A model generated the notes under the pieces. It was not told where the DNA came from. It saw nothing but the letters and a program-made list of their open reading frames with translations, and ran no database searches. A stretch of DNA of 64,000 bases, from contig CAWFTN010000001.1 in NCBI GenBank assembly GCA_963818925.1, forward strand, positions 1,550,001-1,614,000, in the 5' to 3' direction. The stretch's first letter is position 1. Each line of letters starts with the position of its first letter. The stretch comes from JAMXLG01 sp963818925 (GTDB lineage: Bacteria; Vulcanimicrobiota; Vulcanimicrobiia; Vulcanimicrobiales; Vulcanimicrobiaceae). The translations under genes and the position numbers were made by a program. Below, one piece after another: positions 24,242 through 32,734 of the stretch.

Positions 24242-24696
24242 AAGCGCGCAGCATCGATTTGACCGTTGCCTGTGGTGTCGATGATGCAATGCGGCGGATT
24301 GCGATCGTGCGGTTTGCGGAACTGCTGACGCTTGCGTCTGCATTGCAGACGCATCGCGCGCGCGATCTGCACGATTTTCGCATCGCATGCACGCGATTGC
24401 GATACGCACTCGAACGCTTTACGTCGAGGGAACCGTCGCTATTGGAAGCGGCAAGCCGCCTCTCGCAACTCCAAGACGCGCTCGGCAATTGGCACGATCG
24501 CGAGCTGCTGCTCACAATCGTTCCCGAACTGGAACTCACCGCGCGGAAAATCGGAACGGAACGAGACGATGCGCTCTCACGCGCAAACGCGTTGTGGCGC
24601 GATGCCTTCGCGGCCTATGGTCCGTTCGAAGGCTTGATGCGATTTACGGGATTGGGTTACGGTTTGGGCGACGGCGAAGCGCCGGCACGCGGTTGA
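24238..24696 (+). CDS. CHAD-domain protein, C-terminal half
   Basis: This 152-residue product starts at the ATG at 24238 inside the previous stop (ATGA). It repeats the CHAD signature LHDFRIACTRLRYALERF and has the second-bundle motif LSQLQDALGNWHD, which typically closes a CHAD domain. Together with the preceding gene it would make one full basic polyphosphate-binding domain in two polypeptides. The last 40 bases overlap convergently with the next gene. Confidence 0.8.
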   Translation: MKARSIDLTVACGVDDAMRRIAIVRFAELLTLASALQTHRARDLHDFRIACTRLRYALERFTSREPSLLEAASRLSQLQDALGNWHDRELLLTIVPELELTARKIGTERDDALSRANALWRDAFAAYGPFEGLMRFTGLGYGLGDGEAPARG

Positions 24697-25550
24697 CCGC
24701 CGCCGCATAGCTTCACGGTTTGCACGACGGTGTTGGCAAGCGTCGCCTCATGTTTCTGGCCGTCGGTCTGCGCCCATTCGACGCCCTCTTGCAGACTTTT
24801 CACCGGATTATAGCCGAGCGTAAGACCGGGAACGCGCGTGAGGTCGATTTCGTAGGGATTCGTCGGTAGGCCCGCGTTGATCACCGTATCGTCGAACGGT
24901 TGCGGATGCATCGGATCCGCGGTCGGCGCAATGTTGTGCAAAGGATCGACGCCGCCGGTGTTCCGGTTCTGACCGTCGCCGGAGATGGCATAAATGTAGC
25001 CGAACCCTTCGTGCTGCATGTCCGCCAATTGTTGCGTCTCGACGAACCCGTTGATGATATCGAGCGCCGCTTGCTGATCCGCAAGCGACTCCATCAATTT
25101 GTTTTTCAGATCCAGCGTACGCTGGTCTTCCTGATTGCGCGCGGCCGGCGGAAAAACGGACGGATCTTCAAGCAGCTTCTGAATCGCGAGCACGTTGTTC
25201 GCAAGCGGCGTGACCAAATTTTCCATGTGCAGAATCGTCATGCTCTTCTGCGCATCGCTCTGATTGAATTGCGCCATGCCGTACTCTTTGAACATGCTCG
25301 GACTCTTGCCGATCAACTGATCGTTCTCGAGTAGCATTCCAATCGCGGGACGGATCTTCGTTGCGAGCGCGCTGCAGACGGGATGTACGACCGTATGGTA
25401 GATCTCCGGGGGAGCCGTACGAGCAGGCGCCGGTGAAGGGGATGACTGCGAAGCGGCTGGAGCCGAAGCAATACAAGCGAGGAAGGCACCGAGAAGTGCC
25501 GCTGCGAGGAGTTGGACGGGGTTTGGGCGTTTCAGCATTTGGACGTGCAT
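24657..25550 (-). CDS. Secreted protein of unknown function
   Basis: The 297-residue product has a signal peptide (LLAAALLGAFLACIASAPAAS) and a Ser/Pro-rich linker. A mostly helical body follows with a repeated look of Gln/Leu-rich helices (LLEDPSVFPPAARNQEDQ, LADQQAALDIINGFVETQQL) and a C-terminal section containing one cysteine (VKLCGGG). No enzyme motif is visible. It follows the pentapeptide gene on the same strand after about 180 bases, a spacer in which I see no convincing gene. The start could also be the ATG at 25538. Confidence 0.7.
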   Translation of the reverse strand: MHVQMLKRPNPVQLLAAALLGAFLACIASAPAASQSSPSPAPARTAPPEIYHTVVHPVCSALATKIRPAIGMLLENDQLIGKSPSMFKEYGMAQFNQSDAQKSMTILHMENLVTPLANNVLAIQKLLEDPSVFPPAARNQEDQRTLDLKNKLMESLADQQAALDIINGFVETQQLADMQHEGFGYIYAISGDGQNRNTGGVDPLHNIAPTADPMHPQPFDDTVINAGLPTNPYEIDLTRVPGLTLGYNPVKSLQEGVEWAQTDGQKHEATLANTVVQTVKLCGGGQPRAGASPSPKP

Positions 25551-25727
25551 TTCGTTCGAGTACGAGGCGCGATAAGGGAGCGAAGCCTAAGCTCCGTGAC
25601 CGAAGAGCAACGAACGTAATCGAGTGAAAGGCGGTTCAAAGGCTGGAATGCCGAAGCCCGGTCCGTCTCCTAAGGTCGTGCGCATGGTCTCCATTCTATT
25701 ACGTGAACGCAAGACCACGCCTGCATG

Positions 25728-26516
25728 TTACTGCGGAACCGCACCTTCTAGTGACGAACCGCTGTACCGGCGAATCATCGCTGCGTCGGCCGGCCCGCAC
25801 GACCACGAGCCGTGATTGCTGTCACAGAGGCGCGCCCCGGTAAACTTTGCTCCGTGAACGTCGGCGCCCGCGAGCTGTACGCAATCGGTGCGGCGGTCGA
25901 CGACGGTTCCATCGTTCTCCATCGTGTTATGCCAGCAGACGGCTGCATTCGTAAAGTCTGCGTTACGCAAGTTCGCGTTGCGGAAATTGGCGCCGACGAG
26001 CTTCGCGTTGGTGAAGCGCGCGGACGACGCGTCGACCTCCTCCATGTTCGCGCCCGTTACCTCGACGTTCGAAAGATCGTGGCCGCGTAATTGCGCGCCG
26101 CGAAGGTTGCAGCCCGTGCAATTGTTGAGGATGTCGCGCAACTCTTCATCGCTCAGTCCTTCGAGCGCACCGCTAAGATCGGCGCCGGTCATCCGAGCAC
26201 CTTTGAATTGCGCACCGCTCAAGCGCGCGCCACGGAACGTGCATCCGGTGCAATCGACGTTCGCGAAGTTGATGCCGCGCAGGTCGGCATTGCGGAAATT
26301 CGCACCGGTGAGTTTCGACCCGCTGAAATTTGCGTTGCGAAGATTGGCTTCCCGGAAGTCCGCGCCGATGTAGTTGACGTTTTGAAAATCGCGTCCTTGC
26401 AGATCGGCGCGCGAAAAATCGCAGCCCATGCAGTTCGTCGGTTTTGCCTGAATCGGTCCGGTGAGAGTATACGAGAACAGAGCCAGCGCGCAAAGCGCGA
26501 GGGCAAGAGCTTTCAT
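25728..26516 (-). CDS. Secreted pentapeptide-repeat protein
   Basis: The 262-residue product has a signal peptide (MKALALALCALALFSYTLTGPIQA) and then two blocks of A(N/D)Lxx-type pentapeptides, which fold as a right-handed beta helix. The blocks start with the paired CMGC and CTGC cysteines and are split by a short helical segment LSDEELRDILNNCTGC. The same architecture, including the CxGC caps, occurs in the C-terminal region of the upstream M56 protein, so the two arose by duplication. Export argues against a Qnr-like gyrase-protecting role. It is 20 bases downstream of the M56 gene in the same operon. Confidence 0.88.
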   Translation of the reverse strand: MKALALALCALALFSYTLTGPIQAKPTNCMGCDFSRADLQGRDFQNVNYIGADFREANLRNANFSGSKLTGANFRNADLRGINFANVDCTGCTFRGARLSGAQFKGARMTGADLSGALEGLSDEELRDILNNCTGCNLRGAQLRGHDLSNVEVTGANMEEVDASSARFTNAKLVGANFRNANLRNADFTNAAVCWHNTMENDGTVVDRRTDCVQLAGADVHGAKFTGARLCDSNHGSWSCGPADAAMIRRYSGSSLEGAVPQ

Positions 26517-26536
26517 CGATTATTCCCTTCCTGGTC

Positions 26537-28564
26537 TTACCAGATCGCGCCGGTCATATTCGCGCCGGTCAACGATGTATGCGAAAGATCGACGCCGCGA
26601 AGATCGGCGCCGTGAAGATTACAGCCGGTAAGGTCGGCATGGGCGAGATTCGCGCCCGCGAGTCGTGCGCCGGCGAGATTCGCACCGGTGAGATCCGCGC
26701 CCGAGAGATTCGTATTGCGCAGATCGGCACCGGCGAGATTCACGCCGGTGACGTGAATCCCGTGCAGATCCATTCCGTTGAGGTTTGCGTTGGCAAAGTT
26801 ACAGCCTTCACACGCATTCAACACGTCACGCGCTTGTTGTGGTGCGAGCTTACTGACGTCGATGTTGCATCCGGTCAGATGAGCGCCGTCGAAGTTGACG
26901 CCGTCCATACGCGCAGCTCGCATATTGCAACCTTCCAACTCGGCGCCGCGGAACGATGCGTTGCGCAGATCCGCGCCGTCGAAATTCGCGCCGGTTAGCT
27001 GTGAGTGATCGAAACGCGCGCCTTGAAGGTTGGCGTGTGCAAAGTTCGCGCCTTCCATCGTACGGTTGGAGAAATCGCGTCCGGAAAGATTTGCATCGGA
27101 GAAATTACAACCGGTGCATCCATCCTCGTCCTTTGCATGCGATGCTTCGACGCCCGCGTGTTTCAACGCGTTTTGTACGGTCGCAGCGATGCTTCCACCG
27201 TTCGGAATGCCGCTTACTGCGCTCGCAATCATGTGCGGCAGCGCGGGCATCTTCGTCATGCTATGCATCGGGTGAATCGCGTGATGAACCGGCGCCGGGG
27301 GCTGCGTCGGAGCCGGAACCGGCGCCTGCGCGACTTTCATTACCGGTGCAACCGTCGGCGCAGCGTGCGGCTTTTCAATGTTCTTCACGCTCTTTTGGGG
27401 CGCGGCGGCCTTCGCAATGGGCTGCGCCGGGGCGGGCGAAGCGGGCGCTTCCGGAGCGGCCGGCGCGGTAAATGCGATGCTCGGCGTCATTAGGCGCAGC
27501 ACGATGAACACAGCCACAAGCCCGGCGACGAAACCGCCGGCGATGTTCGGCGCAATGCTGGACCCGATCGCGCGTCCCGTGCGCAACAGGCGCTCGATGC
27601 GAATCGAAATGTTCTTACGCGTGACGAAGACGCCGGGCGCGGGCATCGGCCGGTGCGGCCACGCCGTCATTTCAGCCATTTTCGTCAAGCAGAATGCGTA
27701 GGGACGGACTTGCCCGGTTAACTGCAAGACGTAGTCGTCGCAAGCGACTTCGCGCTCCACGTCCATTTGGCGGGAAATGAACCACACCGCCGGATTGAAG
27801 AACAAGAGCGCCGACGCGATCCGCTGAATCGCATTCGTCCAATCGTCGCCGCGCAGTAAATGCCCGAGCTCGTGCAGGCTGATCTGGTCGATCTCGGAGG
27901 GCTCGAGCGAGTGCACGAGATGCGATGGTAAGAGCACCATCGAGTCGAAGAGCCCGACCGCGATCGGCACTTCGATGGCTTCGGAAACGCAGATGCGGAC
28001 ATCACGCGACCCCTTGAGCGCGTTCATCCAGCGCGGCATCGAGTCGCGATATTCGACGGAAAGCGGCAGCGAATTGTGCTTGAGCCGTTCGAGCGCGACG
28101 AACGCGACGATCAACCGAACGAGAACAACGAGCGCCGCGAGCACCCACAGTGCGAAGATTACCGGCGCAAGAAATTCGGGAACGTGCAGTTGCAGCGACG
28201 GCAGCACGATGTGCGGTGCCGGTGCCGCCTGCGACACGGCGGAACCGCGCGTTGCGGGAGCCGACGTTACCGGGCTCTGCGCGTGAGCCGGCGCAGAGAC
28301 ATGCGTCGATGTGACGCTCGTCGCATGCGTCGTTGCGGGCGTCGTCTCTACGCTAACGCGCGAGAGACTCGTCACAACCGGGACGATGAGGATCGCCAAG
28401 AGAGCAAGCGACCAAACCGCGTACCGCGTGGCGGCGTTCGCACTACGAAAAATGTAGAGCGCAACCCACGTCAGGAACGCGATGAGCGCGCCCTGCCAGA
28501 GGCCATTGAGGAGAATCGCGAGACCGATCCGCGCTACAGGCCCGAGCAGCTCGAGGTGAGCCAT
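26537..28564 (-). CDS. M56 (BlaR1/MecR1-like) membrane protease with extracellular pentapeptide-repeat domain
   Basis: This 675-residue protein has helices at about 12-38, 48-66, 130-157 and 343-358. The cytoplasmic zinc protease domain carries HELGH at residues 231-235 and the distal glutamate in VEREVACDD (about 270-272), the M56 signature. After the last helix comes a Pro/Ala linker (about 362-440), then pentapeptide repeats from CTGCNF (483) to the end. In BlaR1/MecR1 the same position holds a penicillin-binding sensor; here the sensor is replaced. It lies 3 bases downstream of a BlaI-like repressor gene, its expected proteolytic target. Confidence 0.9.
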   Translation of the reverse strand: MAHLELLGPVARIGLAILLNGLWQGALIAFLTWVALYIFRSANAATRYAVWSLALLAILIVPVVTSLSRVSVETTPATTHATSVTSTHVSAPAHAQSPVTSAPATRGSAVSQAAPAPHIVLPSLQLHVPEFLAPVIFALWVLAALVVLVRLIVAFVALERLKHNSLPLSVEYRDSMPRWMNALKGSRDVRICVSEAIEVPIAVGLFDSMVLLPSHLVHSLEPSEIDQISLHELGHLLRGDDWTNAIQRIASALLFFNPAVWFISRQMDVEREVACDDYVLQLTGQVRPYAFCLTKMAEMTAWPHRPMPAPGVFVTRKNISIRIERLLRTGRAIGSSIAPNIAGGFVAGLVAVFIVLRLMTPSIAFTAPAAPEAPASPAPAQPIAKAAAPQKSVKNIEKPHAAPTVAPVMKVAQAPVPAPTQPPAPVHHAIHPMHSMTKMPALPHMIASAVSGIPNGGSIAATVQNALKHAGVEASHAKDEDGCTGCNFSDANLSGRDFSNRTMEGANFAHANLQGARFDHSQLTGANFDGADLRNASFRGAELEGCNMRAARMDGVNFDGAHLTGCNIDVSKLAPQQARDVLNACEGCNFANANLNGMDLHGIHVTGVNLAGADLRNTNLSGADLTGANLAGARLAGANLAHADLTGCNLHGADLRGVDLSHTSLTGANMTGAIW

Positions 28565-28567
28565 GCC

Positions 28568-28951
28568 TTACTTCCCTTCGTCGTACCGTTCGATCAACGA
28601 ACGCAGGCGGGCGAGTTCGTCGTCCGACGGCCGTTCGTTCTCAATTAAACGTAGCGCCAAAGCGCCCGCATTGTTTCCAAAAAATTTTGAAACGACTTGT
28701 TTGACGGCAGATTGTGCCGCCGCCTCGCGGGCAATCAGCGGGTAGTAGATGTAGGCGCGCCCGGCTTCCTCGTGGGCGACGTGGCCCTTTTGTTCGAGGA
28801 TTCGCAGCGTCGTGAGGACGGTATTGTAGGCCACCGGCGGCGGCGGCATTGCTTCGGAAACCTCTGCGACGCTGCCGCGCCCAAGGCGCCACAGCGCCTC
28901 CATGATGCGCAGCTCGCCTTCCGTCAGGATCGGACTCTTCTTTCGGGCCAA
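28568..28951 (-). CDS. BlaI/MecI-family winged-helix repressor
   Basis: The 127-residue product starts at a TTG (28951) with GAGG 9 bases ahead. LTEGELRIMEALWRLGRGSVAEVSEAM followed by AYNTVLTTLRILEQKGHVAHEE is the BlaI winged helix. The C-terminal dimerisation helix contains SKFFGNNAG, near where BlaR1 or MecR1 proteases cut related repressors. It is co-transcribed with the M56 pentapeptide sensor, so induction by proteolytic inactivation is likely. A palindromic operator overlaps its promoter. Confidence 0.93.
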   Translation of the reverse strand: MARKKSPILTEGELRIMEALWRLGRGSVAEVSEAMPPPPVAYNTVLTTLRILEQKGHVAHEEAGRAYIYYPLIAREAAAQSAVKQVVSKFFGNNAGALALRLIENERPSDDELARLRSLIERYDEGK

Positions 28952-28985
28952 TGTATGCTACCTCGCTCCTAATTCTTTAAGAGTA

Positions 28986-29018
28986 ACGATAGCACCCGTA
29001 TTTTAGTTTGTCAACTAA
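28986..29018 (-). promoter_or_regulatory. blaI-operon promoter with overlapping palindromic operator
   Basis: On the minus strand a perfect -35 TTGACA (29009-29014) and -10 TATCGT (28986-28991) are 17 bases apart. The palindrome TTAGTT-N4-AACTAA (29003-29018) covers the -35, which suits autorepression by the BlaI-like protein. TCTTAAGA (29021-29028) lies just upstream as a second small palindrome. Confidence 0.7.
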
Positions 29019-29030
29019 TATCTTAAGAGA

Positions 29031-29543
29031 CTAAGCGCCGACGGCCGCCTGGTCGCCGACCTGCTCGAGTTGCTGCTTCTCTTCGCCGGAAATGACCATT
29101 GTGAGGTCAAGCATGATGATCAAGCGTTCGGCCATCTTGCCGACGCCTTGAATGTACTCAGTACCGACGCCCGCGATCATCTCGGGCGCGTCCTCGACGT
29201 TTTCGATCGGGAGGTTGAGAACTTCGCTCACGCTGTCGACGACGATGCCGACGCGCTTGCTGCCGATCTCCGTGACGATGATGCGCGTGCTCTTGGTCGC
29301 ATCGATGCGCATCATCCCGAAGCGCGTGCGCAAGTCGATGATCGGGATCAGCTGGCCGCGCAGGTTGATCACGCCTTCCATAAACCGCGGCGCGCGCGGG
29401 ACATGCGTGATCTCCACCAAGCGAATGATTTCTTGGACCTGCGAAATGTCGACGCCGTACTCTTCCGTCGCGAGTTTGAACGAGACGACTTGCAAGACCT
29501 CGCCGGAGAGCTGTTGTTGGTTTCCTACTTTGACGTCTGCCAT
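29031..29543 (-). CDS. cheW: Chemotaxis coupling protein CheW
   Basis: This 170-residue CheW couples chemoreceptors to CheA. The beta-barrel fold is recognisable in VVSFKLATEEYGVDISQVQEIIRL, then INLRGQLIPIIDLRTRFGM, then RVGIVVDSVSEVLNLP. It is the last gene of the flagellar/chemotaxis run, 6 bases after cheA. No receptor, CheB or CheR gene is in the window. Confidence 0.95.
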   Translation of the reverse strand: MADVKVGNQQQLSGEVLQVVSFKLATEEYGVDISQVQEIIRLVEITHVPRAPRFMEGVINLRGQLIPIIDLRTRFGMMRIDATKSTRIIVTEIGSKRVGIVVDSVSEVLNLPIENVEDAPEMIAGVGTEYIQGVGKMAERLIIMLDLTMVISGEEKQQLEQVGDQAAVGA

Positions 29544-29549
29544 GACTGA

Positions 29550-31541
29550 TTAGACTCCCGAGAATTCTACGCGCGCGACTTTGCCGCTCACGTGGGCTTC
29601 GCTCACGAGCGAGTGCACGTCGATAATGAGGGAGATCGAACCGTTACCGAGGATCGTCGCGCCCGAAATGCCCGGAATGCGCCCGACCACGTCGGAAAGC
29701 GGCTTGATGACAATCTCTTGTTCGCCTTCGAATGAATCGACCACGAGACCGACTTGCTTTCCTTGTAAGCCGACGATGACGATCATCACCTTGTCCGGAT
29801 CGCGCCGGCCGCCGAGTTCGAAAAACTCCGCGATGCGCACGAGCGGAACGACTTGTCCGCGCAGCGTGATCACTTCATTGCCGTGCACCGTGCGGACGTC
29901 GACCATCTCGACGCGCTGCGATTCAATGACGGAGTCGAGCGGAATCGCGTAAAGTTCGTCGACAACGCGCACGAGCAGGGCTTGAATGATGGCGAGCGTC
30001 AACGGAAGCTTGATCGTGAAGCGGGTGCCTTGTCCCGGCGCCGTTTCGACGTCGAAGACGCCCTTCAAGCGCGTGATGTTCCGCTTCACGACATCCATGC
30101 CGACGCCGCGTCCGCTCACGTCCGAGACGACTTCCGCGGTCGAAAAGCCCGGCGTGAAGATTAAGTCCACGATCTCGCGATCCGTCAAGCGGTCATCCGA
30201 GGATATCAAGCCTTGCTTGATTCCGCGCGCGCGAACTTTTTCGAGGTTGATGCCGCCGCCGTCGTCGGCAACTTCGATGATGATCTGATTGCCTTCGTGG
30301 TATGCGTTGAGCGAAATCGTTCCGACGCGCGGTTTCCCGAGGCGCTCCCGCTCGTCGGGCGCTTCGATACCGTGGTCGACGTTGTTACGTAACAGATGCA
30401 TGAGCGGCTCGCCGACTTCATCGACGATCGTCTTGTCGAGATCCGTTTCCGCACCCGAGATCACGAGTTGCACTTCTTTGCCGCGCGCTTTGGCGACGTC
30501 ACGCACCAAGCGCGGGAACCGGTCGAACACCTGGCCGATCGGCACCATGCGCACTTTCATGATCGACTCTTGAATTTCGTTGGTGGTGCGCGCCAGCAGC
30601 GCTGCGGAATCCGCGAGATCTTTCGCAAGCGGCGCAATAATGCCCTGAGCCGCGCCACTCGCGGCGGCGCGCGACTTATCGTTCATCAACCGCTCGAGCG
30701 TATTCGCAATATCCGAAATACGCGTGCGATTGATCACGAGTTCACCGACGAGATTCAACAGCGCATCGAGACGTTCGATATCGACGCGAATCGTCTGATG
30801 AATCGACGAGCGTTTCTGATCGCCATTCGCCGCGGGCTTCTGCGCGACAGGCGCGGCCATAGGCGCAGCCGGAACGGGCGCAGCCTTCGGGATCTCCGAA
30901 CTCGCCGGCATTACCGGCACAGCGTCAAGAGGTTCATCGAACGCGGGAAACGCGGCCGGTTCAACGGGCGCGACGGGCGCCGCACTAGCGGCCTGCGCTT
31001 GCGCCAACAACCGCTCGACTTCGGCTTCAAACGCCGCAACATCAGCTTCACTCGCCTGCTCTTCGTGTGCGGCCGCTTCATCAAACGAGTGTTCTTGACC
31101 GGTACGCCCCTCGATGACGTGCGACGTCTCTTCGTAGATCGAGGTGAACTTATCGAGCTTGACGATGTACTCATCAACCCCATGCGGCGCTTCTTCTTCT
31201 CCAATCGCCGCCTGGACGAGTCCGGTCAGTAAGTCGCGCCCCGTGAAGAGAATATCCACCGCGCTCTCCGAGAGCGGCATCCGGTCTTTCCGAAGCAAAT
31301 CGCACAAATTCTCAAGCTTGTGCGCCAACCCCTGAATGTCGGCAAAGCCAAGCATACCGGAAGATCCCTTCACGGTATGAAGCGCACGAAACAGGGAGTT
31401 GATAATCTCCGGATCCGTCGACCCGGAATTCACGCCTTCTTCAAGGCGAAGCAGATCGGCATCGATCTGCTGTAAAAGTTCTTCCGCTTCATCACGGAAA
31501 TACGAAATAAATTCTTCTCTGTTAAAAAGCTCGTCAGACAT
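29550..31541 (-). CDS. cheA: Chemotaxis histidine kinase CheA
   Basis: This 663-residue kinase phosphorylates CheY. P1 carries the phospho-accepting histidine at residue 55 (ALHTVKGSSGML). A long acidic/Ala-Pro linker occupies roughly residues 130-240, with no obvious canonical P2. P3 dimerisation helices, the P4 ATPase with MHLLRNNVDHGIE (N box), VADDGGGI and a SDVSGRGVGMDVVK lid, and a C-terminal P5 CheW-like domain follow. Immediately upstream (31542-31660) is a non-coding spacer with a GCCCTAGG inverted pair. Confidence 0.96.
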   Translation of the reverse strand: MSDELFNREEFISYFRDEAEELLQQIDADLLRLEEGVNSGSTDPEIINSLFRALHTVKGSSGMLGFADIQGLAHKLENLCDLLRKDRMPLSESAVDILFTGRDLLTGLVQAAIGEEEAPHGVDEYIVKLDKFTSIYEETSHVIEGRTGQEHSFDEAAAHEEQASEADVAAFEAEVERLLAQAQAASAAPVAPVEPAAFPAFDEPLDAVPVMPASSEIPKAAPVPAAPMAAPVAQKPAANGDQKRSSIHQTIRVDIERLDALLNLVGELVINRTRISDIANTLERLMNDKSRAAASGAAQGIIAPLAKDLADSAALLARTTNEIQESIMKVRMVPIGQVFDRFPRLVRDVAKARGKEVQLVISGAETDLDKTIVDEVGEPLMHLLRNNVDHGIEAPDERERLGKPRVGTISLNAYHEGNQIIIEVADDGGGINLEKVRARGIKQGLISSDDRLTDREIVDLIFTPGFSTAEVVSDVSGRGVGMDVVKRNITRLKGVFDVETAPGQGTRFTIKLPLTLAIIQALLVRVVDELYAIPLDSVIESQRVEMVDVRTVHGNEVITLRGQVVPLVRIAEFFELGGRRDPDKVMIVIVGLQGKQVGLVVDSFEGEQEIVIKPLSDVVGRIPGISGATILGNGSISLIIDVHSLVSEAHVSGKVARVEFSGV

Positions 31542-31660
31542 TTTGAAGGCGCTCCGCCCTAGGCATGGCGCGCGTAAACGCGTTTGCTAGCATTGACTGC
31601 CCTAGGGCGCGCCTAAAAAGCATGTCGTCGTCAGCCTTGTCCCATCGGGACCACGTCGTG

Positions 31661-32269
31661 CTACTCGACGCCGAAGACCGACAGTAGCGGTCCGAGCGAT
31701 CCAGTTTCGGGAATAAGAATGAACTGACCGGCGACTTCTTTCTCTTTATCGAGGAAGCTCGACTCGATCAAGAACACGTCTTGATCCGGGAGAATCGACA
31801 TCAGCGTGCGGAACGCGGCCTGCACCGTGCCGTATGATAGGGTCGGCACCGACGGCAACAGATTCGATCCGGTAAGTTGAATGATTGCCGTCAGATACGA
31901 GCCGGCGATGATATTGCCCAGTTCTTTGAGCGTCGAATCAGCGATGGAGTCGAAAATCTGAATGTCGCCGATGACGCGATGTAGGAACTGGCTCACGAAA
32001 TCGAGGGCCTGTTCGCGATCGAAGAGCACGACCATCTGCCCCGGTGCTTCGCCGCGCACGTACATGTGCAGCGCAGCAACGGTGCGATTCTCGTGACCGA
32101 CGCGCGACGCGAGGTCGCGGAACTTGATCACGTCGATGCGCGGTTCGCTGAGATTGATCTTCGTATTGAGGAGCTGCGAAAGCGCGGTGGCCGCATGGCC
32201 CGCGCCGATGTTACCAACTTCTTTCAGCGCGTCTTTTTGAAGATCGTTGAGTTGCATACCGCTGCTCAT
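31661..32269 (-). CDS. cheC: CheY-P phosphatase CheC
   Basis: The 202-residue product starts at the ATG at 32269, which overlaps the cheY stop (ATGA). It has two CheC-type active sites: LKEVGNIGAGHAATAL (E17, N20) and LKELGNIIAGSYLTAI (near 112). These E-x2-N motifs attack phospho-Asp of CheY. It lacks the SpoA domain of FliY, so it is CheC proper. Placement between cheY and cheA fits its role in signal termination. Confidence 0.92.
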   Translation of the reverse strand: MSSGMQLNDLQKDALKEVGNIGAGHAATALSQLLNTKINLSEPRIDVIKFRDLASRVGHENRTVAALHMYVRGEAPGQMVVLFDREQALDFVSQFLHRVIGDIQIFDSIADSTLKELGNIIAGSYLTAIIQLTGSNLLPSVPTLSYGTVQAAFRTLMSILPDQDVFLIESSFLDKEKEVAGQFILIPETGSLGPLLSVFGVE

Positions 32270-32628
32270 GACAGCACCTTCTGAATCGTTTCCAGGATTT
32301 TCGGCGGCTGGAACGGTTTCGTAATGAACGATTTCGCGCCGGCTTGAATCGCCTCGACGACCAATGCCTGCTGACCCATCGACGTACACATAATGATCTT
32401 CGCGTTCGGGTCGCCCGCGACGATTTGCTTGACCGCGGTGATGCCGTCCATCTCCGGCATGACCATGTCCATCGTCACGAGGTCCGGTTGGAGCTGCTTG
32501 TACTTCTCAACCGCCTCAACACCGTTTTGGGCCTCTCCAACGACATCGAAGCCGTTCTTAGAAAGGATCCCTTTGATCATCATCCGCATGACGACGGCAT
32601 CGTCGACGATGAGGACTCTCTTGCTCAT
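32266..32628 (-). CDS. cheY: Chemotaxis response regulator CheY
   Basis: This is a 120-residue single receiver domain. The acidic pocket is VDD (residues 8-10), the phosphorylation site is D54 (TMDMVMPEMDG), and the switch residues are T82 (CTSMG) and K104 (ITKPFQPP). The start at 32628 has GGGAG 7 bases upstream; an in-frame ATG further up at 32667 would add 13 atypical residues. Phosphorylated CheY would bind FliM/FliY of the motor. Confidence 0.95.
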   Translation of the reverse strand: MSKRVLIVDDAVVMRMMIKGILSKNGFDVVGEAQNGVEAVEKYKQLQPDLVTMDMVMPEMDGITAVKQIVAGDPNAKIIMCTSMGQQALVVEAIQAGAKSFITKPFQPPKILETIQKVLS

Positions 32629-32734
32629 CCGTAGCTCCCAAGACGAAGTGCAAATCAGGAAAGGCACAAACGCGCCTCACGCTATCCTTTGAAAACCATC
32701 GGCCAAAGGAAAGCGTATCTTTATGGAACGTCTG

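Noticed and set aside
25624..25815. A 63-codon plus-strand frame near the pentapeptide gene
   Set aside because: It overlaps the end of a certain gene and has no ribosome-binding site or recognisable pattern.
25728..26516. Qnr-like gyrase-protecting pentapeptide protein
   Set aside because: A clear signal peptide and cysteine-capped blocks point to export, away from DNA gyrase.
26579..27493. Plus-strand frames full of regular repeats, suggesting a repeat protein or CRISPR-like array
   Set aside because: The periodicity is the reverse of the pentapeptide codons on the other strand; there are no identical repeats with unique spacers.
26537..28951. A beta-lactam resistance operon
   Set aside because: There is no penicillin-binding sensor domain and no beta-lactamase gene; only the protease and repressor parts are shared.
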